From an uncultured Psychrobacter sp. (GTDB lineage: Bacteria > Pseudomonadota > Gammaproteobacteria > Pseudomonadales > Moraxellaceae), in contig CANLXO010000006.1 of the NCBI GenBank assembly GCA_947495055.1, positions 124,001 to 188,000 of the forward strand: a stretch of DNA of 64,000 nt. Reading direction: 5' to 3'. Within the stretch, counting starts at the first letter, position 1; every line of letters starts with the position of its first letter. The notes below the pieces were generated by a model, which made no database searches, had not been told where the DNA came from, and was given only the letters and a program-made list of their open reading frames with translations. A program made the translations under genes and the position numbers. Below, piece by piece: positions 27,967-35,771 of this stretch.

Positions 27967-30736
27967 CGCTAGCGACTACCTGGAGTTTGACTGTGATTGT
28001 CTGCTGACTGTGTGGTTGTCTATACGTCATGATTACCCATCCGCACGTCTATACAAAGATGCGATATGCGTCCAAAACGACATCACGCCCAAAACTAAAG
28101 CTGATGCTTGGGCGCTAAAAGAGGTTAGCGGTGAATACCAGATATTGTGCCATGCCGCTGATCCTGTAACGCTTGGCTTTATTGCGGCGGTCATAGCGAT
28201 AGGATCTGCTGTCTACACGTATCTAAACATGCCCGATATGAGTACGCCAAGTGATACGTCAGGCTCGCCCAACAACAGCTTGGCGCAGCGTCAAAACAAG
28301 CACCGTGTGGGTGAGCGCTCACCCGACATATACGGTAAGGTCAAATCTATACCTGACTTGGCCGCATCTATTTATCGATACTATAAAGACAATATCCAAG
28401 TCGAAGAGTGCTTACTATGCTTTGGCACTGGTTGGTTTGAAATCGATGAAGATGATATTAAAGAGGGCGATACGCCGATCAATACCATTGAAGGCGCGTC
28501 TATTAGTATTTATGAGCCTGGTCAATCAATCGTAAGTGAGTCGCCGCAAATACAAATTGGCGCCGCGTTTGATGAATTACCGCTGGTGACCAAGCAAGTC
28601 AGTGCTATCGACGGCAAGCAAACTCTAAAGTCGCCTGGAGAGGGTTATAGAGTTTATCGCAATGTCAAATTTACAGCGCCTAATAAGATTAGTATCCCTG
28701 GCGCTGATTTTAATGACGCTTTTGAAACAGGAGAAAGAATAAGTATTAAAAATGCGGTATTTGGAACCGCTGAAGATAGAAATATATCTGGCAATACTAA
28801 CGTTAGTATAGATGACGGAATACTCACAATTGCTAGTAATATTGATATCCCTAAGCCTAATGATTATAAAAAAGTGCGGATATTATCTTTGCTTGTCGAT
28901 GGCGATAATGCTGAGAGCTTAAATCTGGCTGGCGAGTATCCAGTTGACTCAATCACTAAATCGGGTAGTGATGGCAGTTTTGTCTATGAGATACAACTCT
29001 CGACTGGATATAAAGATATTAATCCTAGTTTTTATCTAATAACAATGAATACGGTCGGTGTGACGTCTGGCGTACTAACAGCGAATAATAACAATATTGA
29101 TTTATCTGGCGAATACACTATTGCAAGCTTGGTTTATGAAGAGATGTCTTTGGTGAATCCAGTGTCTATTAATGAGGACTGGAACCGGATTGGTGAGATT
29201 ACAGCGCAGCAACTTAGCAACTTTGCGAGTCAACAAGTCTCTTTTGTAAGCTCAAAAAATAATTTTATTGGCTGGCACTACGCAGGCAATAAAGATACTA
29301 CTGGGTTTATAATTAACTTTTTAGCACAAAATGGTATTTATCAAGATGAGCTAGATAAGCAGGTAAATATCGAAGTTGAATATCAGATGGTTAAGCGCGG
29401 CGTACCGTCTGGCGAGGTATACACAAATAGCGAGGTCATGAAGGGGATTGGTAATAATCGTAACTCGATAGGTAAGACTATCAATCAGGTTCTACCCACA
29501 GCCGGTGACTTTAGATTTAGAATTAGACGCACTAACGATAATAGAGACTATGAAGGCAAGGATGGCAGTTTAATTGATGATGTCATAGTAGAGAGCGCGT
29601 ACAGCTACTATGAAACTAAAAAGTCGGTGTACGAATACGACAGTATGGCGCGTCTTCGCCGCTTAGCGATTGGATCTGGTACCAATGCCAGCGAGCTCAA
29701 TGCCATTGTGCACCGCAAACTCGAAACACCAAACGGATTCATGGCCACTAGTAACTTTGCTGATATCTCCATTGCAATGGCGCTAGACGACTTCATCGGT
29801 CGAATGGATCCGAGTGAAGTCGACGCGCAATCCTTTTATGATCTCAGTGATGAGATAGCCGCTTACTTTGGCACACCTAAAGCATGTGAGTTTAATTATA
29901 CTTTTGATGATAAGTACAGCAGCTATCAAGAGATGATCTTCGCGGTCGCTGAAGCGGTCTTTTGTACTGCGCGCCGCGAAGGCGGCTTGCATTACTTTAA
30001 CTTTGAGCGTGAGACGCCAAACAGCTTAGCGTTATTCAATCATCGCAATATCGCACCAGAGAGCATGACGGTCACCGAAATGTTTGGCATTCAAGATAAT
30101 TATGATGGCTTGGAATTTAAGTGGCGCGATCCCGATGATAATTACTCTGAGTCTATTATCAAACTACCTGATGATCTGCGTACTAACTATAAGACTATAG
30201 ATAGCAAAGGTGTCACTAATAGCACCCAAGCGCACTTCTTGGCGAATCGTGCTTGGAATAAGCTTAGATACAATCGTAAGGCTATCGAAGCGACCGTATA
30301 TGGCGAAGGTGAATTGGTCACGCGAATGGATAGGATCGCGGTCGTTGATTCGACAGTACCGATCCTGTGCAGCGGCCAAGTCGAGGTGCAAGAAAACACC
30401 ATACTAACTTTAGACTATCCTGTACAACTTGACGAAACTAAAAGCTACGTTATTCATCTTCAGCTGAAAAATTGCACCGTCGATGTGATTGATATCATCG
30501 GCCAATCTACGGATTATCAAATTGAGCTGGCACGCATACCAATGATGCCACTTGTCACTGCGGGCGTGACTCACGCTGTCTTTGATATTACTGAAGCTAC
30601 AGATATTGAAACAGACGCTTATTTGATCACCGAAAAATCAGGCAAAGGTTTGTTTGAATCTACTATCAATGCTATGTCTTATGATCGACGCTACTATCAA
30701 AACGATAGTGACTTTATAAACAATCTAATCACTTAA
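27935..30736 (+). CDS. TipJ/host-specificity J-like tail tip protein
   Basis: 933 aa from ATG 27935 (MTLKVYRNELDASDYLEF), RBS AAAGG; an earlier in-frame start would lie deep in the NlpC gene. A hydrophobic segment at about 85-105 (PVTLGFIAAVIAIGSAVYTYL) and the conserved QNKHRVGERSPDIYGKVKSIPDL mark the TipJ family, where the N-terminal part fuses I-like and J-like functions. The C-terminus has FESTINAMSYDRRYYQNDSDF. It forms the tail tip baseplate that carries the fibre encoded next. Confidence 0.9.
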   Translation: MTLKVYRNELDASDYLEFDCDCLLTVWLSIRHDYPSARLYKDAICVQNDITPKTKADAWALKEVSGEYQILCHAADPVTLGFIAAVIAIGSAVYTYLNMPDMSTPSDTSGSPNNSLAQRQNKHRVGERSPDIYGKVKSIPDLAASIYRYYKDNIQVEECLLCFGTGWFEIDEDDIKEGDTPINTIEGASISIYEPGQSIVSESPQIQIGAAFDELPLVTKQVSAIDGKQTLKSPGEGYRVYRNVKFTAPNKISIPGADFNDAFETGERISIKNAVFGTAEDRNISGNTNVSIDDGILTIASNIDIPKPNDYKKVRILSLLVDGDNAESLNLAGEYPVDSITKSGSDGSFVYEIQLSTGYKDINPSFYLITMNTVGVTSGVLTANNNNIDLSGEYTIASLVYEEMSLVNPVSINEDWNRIGEITAQQLSNFASQQVSFVSSKNNFIGWHYAGNKDTTGFIINFLAQNGIYQDELDKQVNIEVEYQMVKRGVPSGEVYTNSEVMKGIGNNRNSIGKTINQVLPTAGDFRFRIRRTNDNRDYEGKDGSLIDDVIVESAYSYYETKKSVYEYDSMARLRRLAIGSGTNASELNAIVHRKLETPNGFMATSNFADISIAMALDDFIGRMDPSEVDAQSFYDLSDEIAAYFGTPKACEFNYTFDDKYSSYQEMIFAVAEAVFCTARREGGLHYFNFERETPNSLALFNHRNIAPESMTVTEMFGIQDNYDGLEFKWRDPDDNYSESIIKLPDDLRTNYKTIDSKGVTNSTQAHFLANRAWNKLRYNRKAIEATVYGEGELVTRMDRIAVVDSTVPILCSGQVEVQENTILTLDYPVQLDETKSYVIHLQLKNCTVDVIDIIGQSTDYQIELARIPMMPLVTAGVTHAVFDITEATDIETDAYLITEKSGKGLFESTINAMSYDRRYYQNDSDFINNLIT

Positions 30737-30757
30737 ACAAAATTAATTTAAACCTAC

Positions 30758-30781
30758 GCCCTCAATACGAGGGCTTTTTTT
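30758..30781 (+). terminator. Terminator after the TipJ gene
   Basis: GCCCTC-AATAC-GAGGGC followed by seven T, just ahead of the fibre gene RBS (TTTTTTTGGAGC). Confidence 0.85.
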
Positions 30782-30793
30782 GGAGCTTGAAAA

Positions 30794-33724
30794 ATGGCTA
30801 TAGAACAAACAGCAACAGACATCGTGCAAGAGTTAGCTGATTTTAGAGTCGATATGCAGGACTTTAGAAACTTTTTATTTGAGCATGCTGATGTCATGGT
30901 GCCAAGACGTTTAGAGCCTGATACTTATAGCTTACAACATTATCTTGCGTATCTTGACGCTATCAAACTCGTGTTTACGCAAGAGACAGGCGACGTTACA
31001 GTTGGAGGTAAGACCATTGCAGCCTTGTCACAGCAGATCGATGCAGCCGTCGCTACTATCCTAAAGTCAGGCGGTCATGTCGGTTACTCAACACTAGCGG
31101 CGGCTGACGCAGATAAAGCGAATATCACAGCAAAAACGGTTGTTGAGATTACGAACGATACAGACGCAAAAAATGGTATTTATTTGTATGACGGTACTGA
31201 CTTTACTAAGTCAGCTTACGACGTCGTAGCAATAGCTAAAATATACACAAATCAGCAAAAAACAGTTGTCAAAAACTATGCTGATGACGAGCTATCGACA
31301 ACTAATAGAGCGGTAGTTAAAACGTCAGCTTTAGCGCAAAACAAAGTAGCTAATCCCGCCATTATTTTTGGTGATAAATTACTTAATTATTACGACCATC
31401 AGAGCGCGTGGTTTAATGCGTCTGGCGCTCCAGCACAGACAGCAGTGACTCGTATTTTGGGTATCGGTAAATATCCAGAGATTGTCACTAATTCGGATAT
31501 TTATAAATTTATCGGTGCTAGCGCAAAACCTCAGTATTTATATTTAGCTCGTCGCTCCAGCTCTGCCGACCCCGTTGATATTACTTATAACGCTAACGTC
31601 ATATCATCTATTAAAGCAGCTAAGTCATTTACTTTCTACGCCATGGGTGACGTTAATCCTCTCAATGCTGGTAGTCATGTGTTTTTCAACACAGGTAAAG
31701 AGCGCTTAACTGTCTACGCGTATGCTGGCACAGATAAAGCAAGTTTTGTACTCGATACGTTCGATGGTACTAACTGGATTGAGCATACTGTTTGGGAAGC
31801 ACCGCTATCAACCCTAGACCAAGGAGCTGATACACTACCGCTAGTATCGGATAAAGTGACAAGTATAGAATTTTATTCTGACAAAATCACGCAAGAATTT
31901 AGAGTTGCCATTAACAATAAAGAGGCAGTTAAAAAAACTGGTGCTAAAGAGTTTTTTGAATTTGAGGGCACTGTGTTTATCTCCTCTTATCATCACAAGA
32001 AAGGCGCAGCAGCAGTAGCAGCAATTCTCGTTGATAGCTATTTCGGCGCTGGTTTAAAGATTTGGGATTACATCTCACGACCTTTGTACTTTTTACCTTC
32101 GGGCATACGTCAGGATAGTTATAAAACCGCGTTTTTGGGTAGAGATTACAGCTACGACAATCTACCAGCTCGACCTGTAACACTAGCAGGGGCTTACAAT
32201 ATCGCTAATGCTGAGTATCTAAAGCAAGAATTTACAACGTCTGGTGTCGTTATTGATATGCCCGAGCTTAGCGTACCAGTAGCACCAAATGTTGCGCCGT
32301 TTGATGAGCCACATGATAGATTTAAACTTGATGCTACAGTAACGCGCTTATGTCCAATGCCGCATCCTGACGCGCCTACTGACAGCACTAAACTAATCAT
32401 GATGGCAAATGCAACTTACTACGCGTCAAACAATAGCAAATATAACTATATGCTAGCGTACGAGTCTAACGATGGCGGCGCTAACTTTACTCGTATTGCT
32501 AACCCGAATCCACCAGCAGGATTCCCGCCTGAGTGTACATCAACAATCAATAATATTGTCGTTAACAGTCAAGTCGGACGCTACTTTTATATCGGAGATA
32601 CACACCCCAACGGCTATACGCCTCACGGGATGACGGCAGCGTTTAAGTATTTTTATCTATCTGAAACGACTCGCCGACTCTACGGGTGTACTGATATTTT
32701 GGACTACTCAACATATGAGATAATCTATATCAACAAACACTCTTACCCTGCTTATGATGGCTCAACTATTAATTATAGTGTGTTATCTGAGAGTACGATG
32801 ACAGCGCCTGACGGCAATGAGAGCATGAGTCGCACAGAGGAGAAAATAGCAGGTTACGATAAGACTACCAATAGATTTTATCGTATATCTAAAGTGACAA
32901 AACCAGCTATGGACTACTTTGCACGCGCGACTAATTTAGAGAACGCAATGGTGCGTCATCTAGTTATCTCTTGGAGCGAAGTTGGTGATATCACTCGTTG
33001 GGGTGCTTATCAAGAGTTTATACCAGCGCGTACAGGTCATCATCAATCTTATGATTTAGATGTTATAAAAGTACGCGACGACTACTGGGCTGTGCTCGTA
33101 TTTACTTATGCTGAGATTGAAAACGCGAGTTTGTCAGCAGAGTTTAACACTGAGACTGACCAAAACTTACGTATGCGTGTTGATTTATATGTGAGTCGTG
33201 ACCAGTTACGCACACCTCCAGTCATCATGCGCGAGACTTGGCTTGATAACAATGAGCAGCAGTGGGCGTCAGGTACACTATGGGCGTTTGGGCATCCTTT
33301 CGATAAGTCTAAGATTTATGTCAACGGCGGCGAGGGTAAGCATGGCGGTATCATCGATGGGCAGACTCAACGAGATATTAGATGGAAAGTTGCAATAACT
33401 GACTTCCCTTTTTCCATATCTCACAAACCCGACAAGACGATTACTACAGGGACGCTACGCAGCCGATTTATGGACGGCTCAGAAGTCGATAAGCTACGAG
33501 TTATATCTACAAACGGCTATACTGCTGTACGTGTGTTAAACGCACAAGGCGCTGTTGTTGTAGGCATGGATTACTCCGATTATGCTGTCGTCAATGCTAA
33601 TAATATCGTCACATGGAATGGCTTAAAACGTCTACCGCACGGCATTGTACAGCTTGAGATACGACTAGATAATGCGGAGTTTAACGGTGTTTATCCGATG
33701 CGTGAGCTTTATCGTAAATACTAA
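30794..33724 (+). CDS. Receptor-binding tail fibre with sialidase-like section
   Basis: 976 aa with its own TTTGGAGC RBS. The N-terminus (MAIEQTATDIVQELADFRVDMQDFRNFLF) would attach to the tip; residues 80-130 hold KSGGHVGYSTLAAADADKANIT, seen in phage fibres. The middle and C-terminal parts contain an Asp-box-like SNDGGANFTRI near 557-567 and propeller-like repeats (KYNYMLAYESNDGG, WSEVGDITRWGAYQEF), which suggests a glycan-binding or sialidase-like beta-propeller. It probably decides host range. No intramolecular chaperone motif is seen. Catalytic residues cannot be assigned. Confidence 0.75.
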   Translation: MAIEQTATDIVQELADFRVDMQDFRNFLFEHADVMVPRRLEPDTYSLQHYLAYLDAIKLVFTQETGDVTVGGKTIAALSQQIDAAVATILKSGGHVGYSTLAAADADKANITAKTVVEITNDTDAKNGIYLYDGTDFTKSAYDVVAIAKIYTNQQKTVVKNYADDELSTTNRAVVKTSALAQNKVANPAIIFGDKLLNYYDHQSAWFNASGAPAQTAVTRILGIGKYPEIVTNSDIYKFIGASAKPQYLYLARRSSSADPVDITYNANVISSIKAAKSFTFYAMGDVNPLNAGSHVFFNTGKERLTVYAYAGTDKASFVLDTFDGTNWIEHTVWEAPLSTLDQGADTLPLVSDKVTSIEFYSDKITQEFRVAINNKEAVKKTGAKEFFEFEGTVFISSYHHKKGAAAVAAILVDSYFGAGLKIWDYISRPLYFLPSGIRQDSYKTAFLGRDYSYDNLPARPVTLAGAYNIANAEYLKQEFTTSGVVIDMPELSVPVAPNVAPFDEPHDRFKLDATVTRLCPMPHPDAPTDSTKLIMMANATYYASNNSKYNYMLAYESNDGGANFTRIANPNPPAGFPPECTSTINNIVVNSQVGRYFYIGDTHPNGYTPHGMTAAFKYFYLSETTRRLYGCTDILDYSTYEIIYINKHSYPAYDGSTINYSVLSESTMTAPDGNESMSRTEEKIAGYDKTTNRFYRISKVTKPAMDYFARATNLENAMVRHLVISWSEVGDITRWGAYQEFIPARTGHHQSYDLDVIKVRDDYWAVLVFTYAEIENASLSAEFNTETDQNLRMRVDLYVSRDQLRTPPVIMRETWLDNNEQQWASGTLWAFGHPFDKSKIYVNGGEGKHGGIIDGQTQRDIRWKVAITDFPFSISHKPDKTITTGTLRSRFMDGSEVDKLRVISTNGYTAVRVLNAQGAVVVGMDYSDYAVVNANNIVTWNGLKRLPHGIVQLEIRLDNAEFNGVYPMRELYRKY

Positions 33725-33737
33725 CATCGAATAGATC

Positions 33738-33766
33738 AAAGCCACTCAGACGAGTGGTTTTATTTT
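33738..33766 (+). terminator. Terminator after the fibre gene
   Basis: AAAGCCACTC-AGAC-GAGTGGTTT followed by TATTTT. It separates fibre and lysis genes. Confidence 0.82.
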
Positions 33767-33787
33767 GTCTAAAATTTAGGAGGGGTA

Positions 33788-34378
33788 ATGCCGCATAGAA
33801 TCGCAGCCGTAGAGACGGTTAGGGCGTTTGCTTTATCAAGCTCAGGCACTATAGCGGCTGTCGCTATGGGCTTGGTTGAGCAGTTAAACGTAACGCATGA
33901 ATTTTTAAACCTATCTCTGCCGTATTGGGTATTCTTATTGTCAATGGCTGTACTTAATTTTGTGGGCGCAGGTTTTGCTACACAAACAGACTACATGAAA
34001 GCCAATGGCAGTAGAGTGGGTAACTTCTTTACCGCCTTTTTTGTTGGCTTCTTTTTATCGTTTGTTGTACTACCGACCGCTGATCCCGATGCTAGCGTAG
34101 GACTCATGCAGATAGCATCTTTTATATCCGGCCTATGTGGCACGATTTTGCTACGAGTCATCATCAATATCATGAATAGACAGGATTTACAGGACGCTAT
34201 TGTTGATCTAATCGTGCAGCAGTCCATCAAGTTTGCAGGATTGGTTATTAAGATGGTCAGCGAACACGCTATCAAGCTAATTGGCGCGCTACTTATCGGA
34301 ATCATTGCATCTCTTACGATAATACCGGACTCAGGTAGCGACAGCAGTCGGCAGCAAGCGGAGGTGCGCAATGATTGA
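33788..34378 (+). CDS. Polytopic membrane protein, lysis-region, possible holin
   Basis: 196 aa; RBS AGGAGGGGTA. Hydrophobic segments near 14-32, 44-60, 78-98, 106-128 and 160-180. It lies with a second membrane ORF just upstream of the endolysin, where holin genes are expected. It is longer than a standard holin, so a membrane-anchored accessory is also possible. No family recognised with certainty. Confidence 0.6.
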   Translation: MPHRIAAVETVRAFALSSSGTIAAVAMGLVEQLNVTHEFLNLSLPYWVFLLSMAVLNFVGAGFATQTDYMKANGSRVGNFFTAFFVGFFLSFVVLPTADPDASVGLMQIASFISGLCGTILLRVIINIMNRQDLQDAIVDLIVQQSIKFAGLVIKMVSEHAIKLIGALLIGIIASLTIIPDSGSDSSRQQAEVRND

Positions 34379-34643
34379 TGCAATTAGTTATGTTGTGCCT
34401 TTTATCGGCTTGATTGTCTGTCTATTTGTTGTATTTACTCACCACATAGATACCAAGTGCCCGGTCCGCATCACCAAGCTTGCGCTATGGCTTGTCATTT
34501 GGACTATCGTACTCTTTTATGATTATCCGTATGACGCGCTCAAAGCGTGGTCAATTATGATCGTACGAATAACAATGCTAGTGGTAAATATCATGTATAT
34601 CGTTGAGGCAGCGTTGTACGAACCGCGCAGGCGTAAATCTTGA
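34371..34643 (+). CDS. Small membrane protein, holin candidate
   Basis: 90 aa, overlapping the previous gene by 8 bp. Three hydrophobic segments (YVVPFIGLIVCLFVVFTHHI, ALWLVIWTIVLFY, WSIMIVRITMLVVNIMYIVE) and a basic tail (YEPRRRKS) fit a class I-type holin topology. The endolysin downstream lacks a signal peptide, so a holin is required. The call is from topology and context. Confidence 0.65.
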   Translation: MIDAISYVVPFIGLIVCLFVVFTHHIDTKCPVRITKLALWLVIWTIVLFYDYPYDALKAWSIMIVRITMLVVNIMYIVEAALYEPRRRKS

Positions 34644-34664
34644 TTAGTTAATGATAAGCAAACC

Positions 34665-34687
34665 GCCCCTTAATTAGGGCTTTTTTT
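34665..34687 (+). terminator. Terminator after the holin candidate
   Basis: GCCCCTTAATTAGGGC with a small internal bulge, then seven T. Confidence 0.75.
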
Positions 34688-34698
34688 GGAGTAAAACA

Positions 34699-34860
34699 AT
34701 GAAGTTTGATTTTTTGAAAACAGCGCGTCAGATCACTAATATCGCAATCAAAAACAGCGAGATTGTTCAGCCTTACGTCAAGCCAAGTCACTACCGTCGT
34801 GGCTTACTAGCACTCAACGCACTGCATTATGCGCTACGCATTGCAGATAAAGACAAATAA
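34699..34860 (+). CDS. 53-residue phage protein in the lysis cassette
   Basis: ATG 34699 with TTTGGAG as RBS. MKFDFLKTARQITNIAIKNS then EIVQPYVKPSHYRRGLLALNALHYALRIADKDK: soluble, basic and helical. It is bracketed by two terminators. It does not look like a spanin (no signal or lipobox). Unknown. Confidence 0.6.
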   Translation: MKFDFLKTARQITNIAIKNSEIVQPYVKPSHYRRGLLALNALHYALRIADKDK

Positions 34861-34877
34861 CAATCAGCATTAAATAT

Positions 34878-34899
34878 AGCCCCAATTTGGGGCTTTTTT
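34878..34899 (+). terminator. Terminator before the endolysin
   Basis: AGCCCCAA-T-TTGGGGCT core with six T after it. Confidence 0.8.
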
Positions 34900-34925
34900 A
34901 ATGTCTAAAATAAGGTAAAAAAACT

Positions 34926-35420
34926 ATGAGCGTATTCGACAATATTTTTGACAGATTGATGAAGCATGAAGGCGGTTACGTCAATCATCCAAGCGACCCC
35001 GGCGGCGAAACCATGTGGGGCGTCACTAAACGAGTCGCACGAGCACATGGGTATTACGGCTCAATGCGACGCCTGCCAAAATCTTTGGCAAAAGATATTA
35101 CTGAGAAGTCATACTATAAAGCGGTCAAGGGTGATCAGCTAGACCGATTGATTGCATGGCAGTTGACAGATGCGGCATATAACCACGGCAACCGTCGCGC
35201 AGTTAAGTTTCTACAAGCTGCAGTAGGCGCAAGTCAAGACGGCTTGATTGGTCCGCGCACACTGGCAGCGGTAAATAAAATGGATAAAAACGATGTGGTG
35301 TTTTTATTCAACGCTGAACGTATTGAGTTTTATACACGCCTGCGAACATGGCAAACATTTGGCCGTGGTTGGGCTCGCCGCGTAGCTGGTAATTTACGAT
35401 TTGCAGCATCGGACAATTAA
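34926..35420 (+). CDS. Endolysin, glycoside hydrolase family 108
   Basis: 164 aa muramidase. The GH108 signature MKHEGGYVNHPSDPGGETMWGVTKRVARAHGY starts at residue 12, with the catalytic Glu15 in HEGGY. The C-terminal part (AAVGASQDGLIGPRTLAAV) is the peptidoglycan-binding segment typical of the family. No signal peptide or anchor is present, so it depends on the upstream holin. It is the last prophage gene before attR, giving lysis at the end of the late operon. Confidence 0.93.
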   Translation: MSVFDNIFDRLMKHEGGYVNHPSDPGGETMWGVTKRVARAHGYYGSMRRLPKSLAKDITEKSYYKAVKGDQLDRLIAWQLTDAAYNHGNRRAVKFLQAAVGASQDGLIGPRTLAAVNKMDKNDVVFLFNAERIEFYTRLRTWQTFGRGWARRVAGNLRFAASDN

Positions 35421-35543
35421 GTTGTGACATGATTTTTGACAGCTTGTTATAAAACGCTATCACATTCTATCAAACTCACTTTTCGTAAGTTATTGATTTT
35501 ACTTGATACGTTTTTAATTGAGTGTGATAGTATTTGATGTAAT
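35421..35543. other. Non-coding prophage edge with inverted repeats
   Basis: No gene seen. CTATCACA (35457-35464) and TGTGATAG (35523-35530) form inverted repeats, and related TCAAACTCAC/GAGTGTGATA words lie between them. Such repeats near an att core could be integrase arm-type sites; this is inference. Confidence 0.35.
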
Positions 35544-35570
35544 CGGGTTCAACTCCCGCCATCTCCACCA
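35544..35570 (+). other. attR: 3' end fragment of ssrA (tmRNA)
   Basis: The 27 bases CGGGTTCAAC ... ATCTCCACCA contain the tmRNA T-arm (GGGTTCAACTCCC), the acceptor 3' strand and encoded CCA; E. coli ssrA ends almost identically. No tRNA-like or mRNA-like domain lies upstream, only phage sequence, so this is a leftover fragment made by integration into the ssrA 3' end. The complete gene should lie left of the integrase. Confidence 0.88.
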
Positions 35571-35576
35571 AATATT

Positions 35577-35611
35577 AAAAAACCGATCACTTTAAGTGGT
35601 CGGTTTTTTTT
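35577..35611 (+). terminator. Host ssrA terminator left at the junction
   Basis: AAAACCGATCACT/AGTGGTCGGTTTT with TTA loop and eight T, directly after the tmRNA 3' fragment. It was probably the native ssrA terminator and now also closes the prophage late transcript. Confidence 0.85.
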
Positions 35612-35771
35612 GGTTTATTAAGTTGTACTGATTATACCACTAGCAAATAGATCTCATAATGTTATATGATGAATACATGCTCCTAAAGCATTGTTGATAA
35701 AAGGAATTTATCTCAGACTAAAGCTGTTTTCAGTTTTAGTTAAACATAATCAACCACGGATGGTGAATATT

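Noticed and set aside
33788..34643. Rz/Rz1-type spanin pair in the lysis region
   Set aside because: No lipobox-bearing nested ORF was found; the proteins are polytopic and fit holin-type functions better.
35457..35570. A complete tRNA or tmRNA gene at the right prophage end
   Set aside because: Only the 3' acceptor/T-arm part is present; no 5' acceptor strand or D-like region lies upstream.
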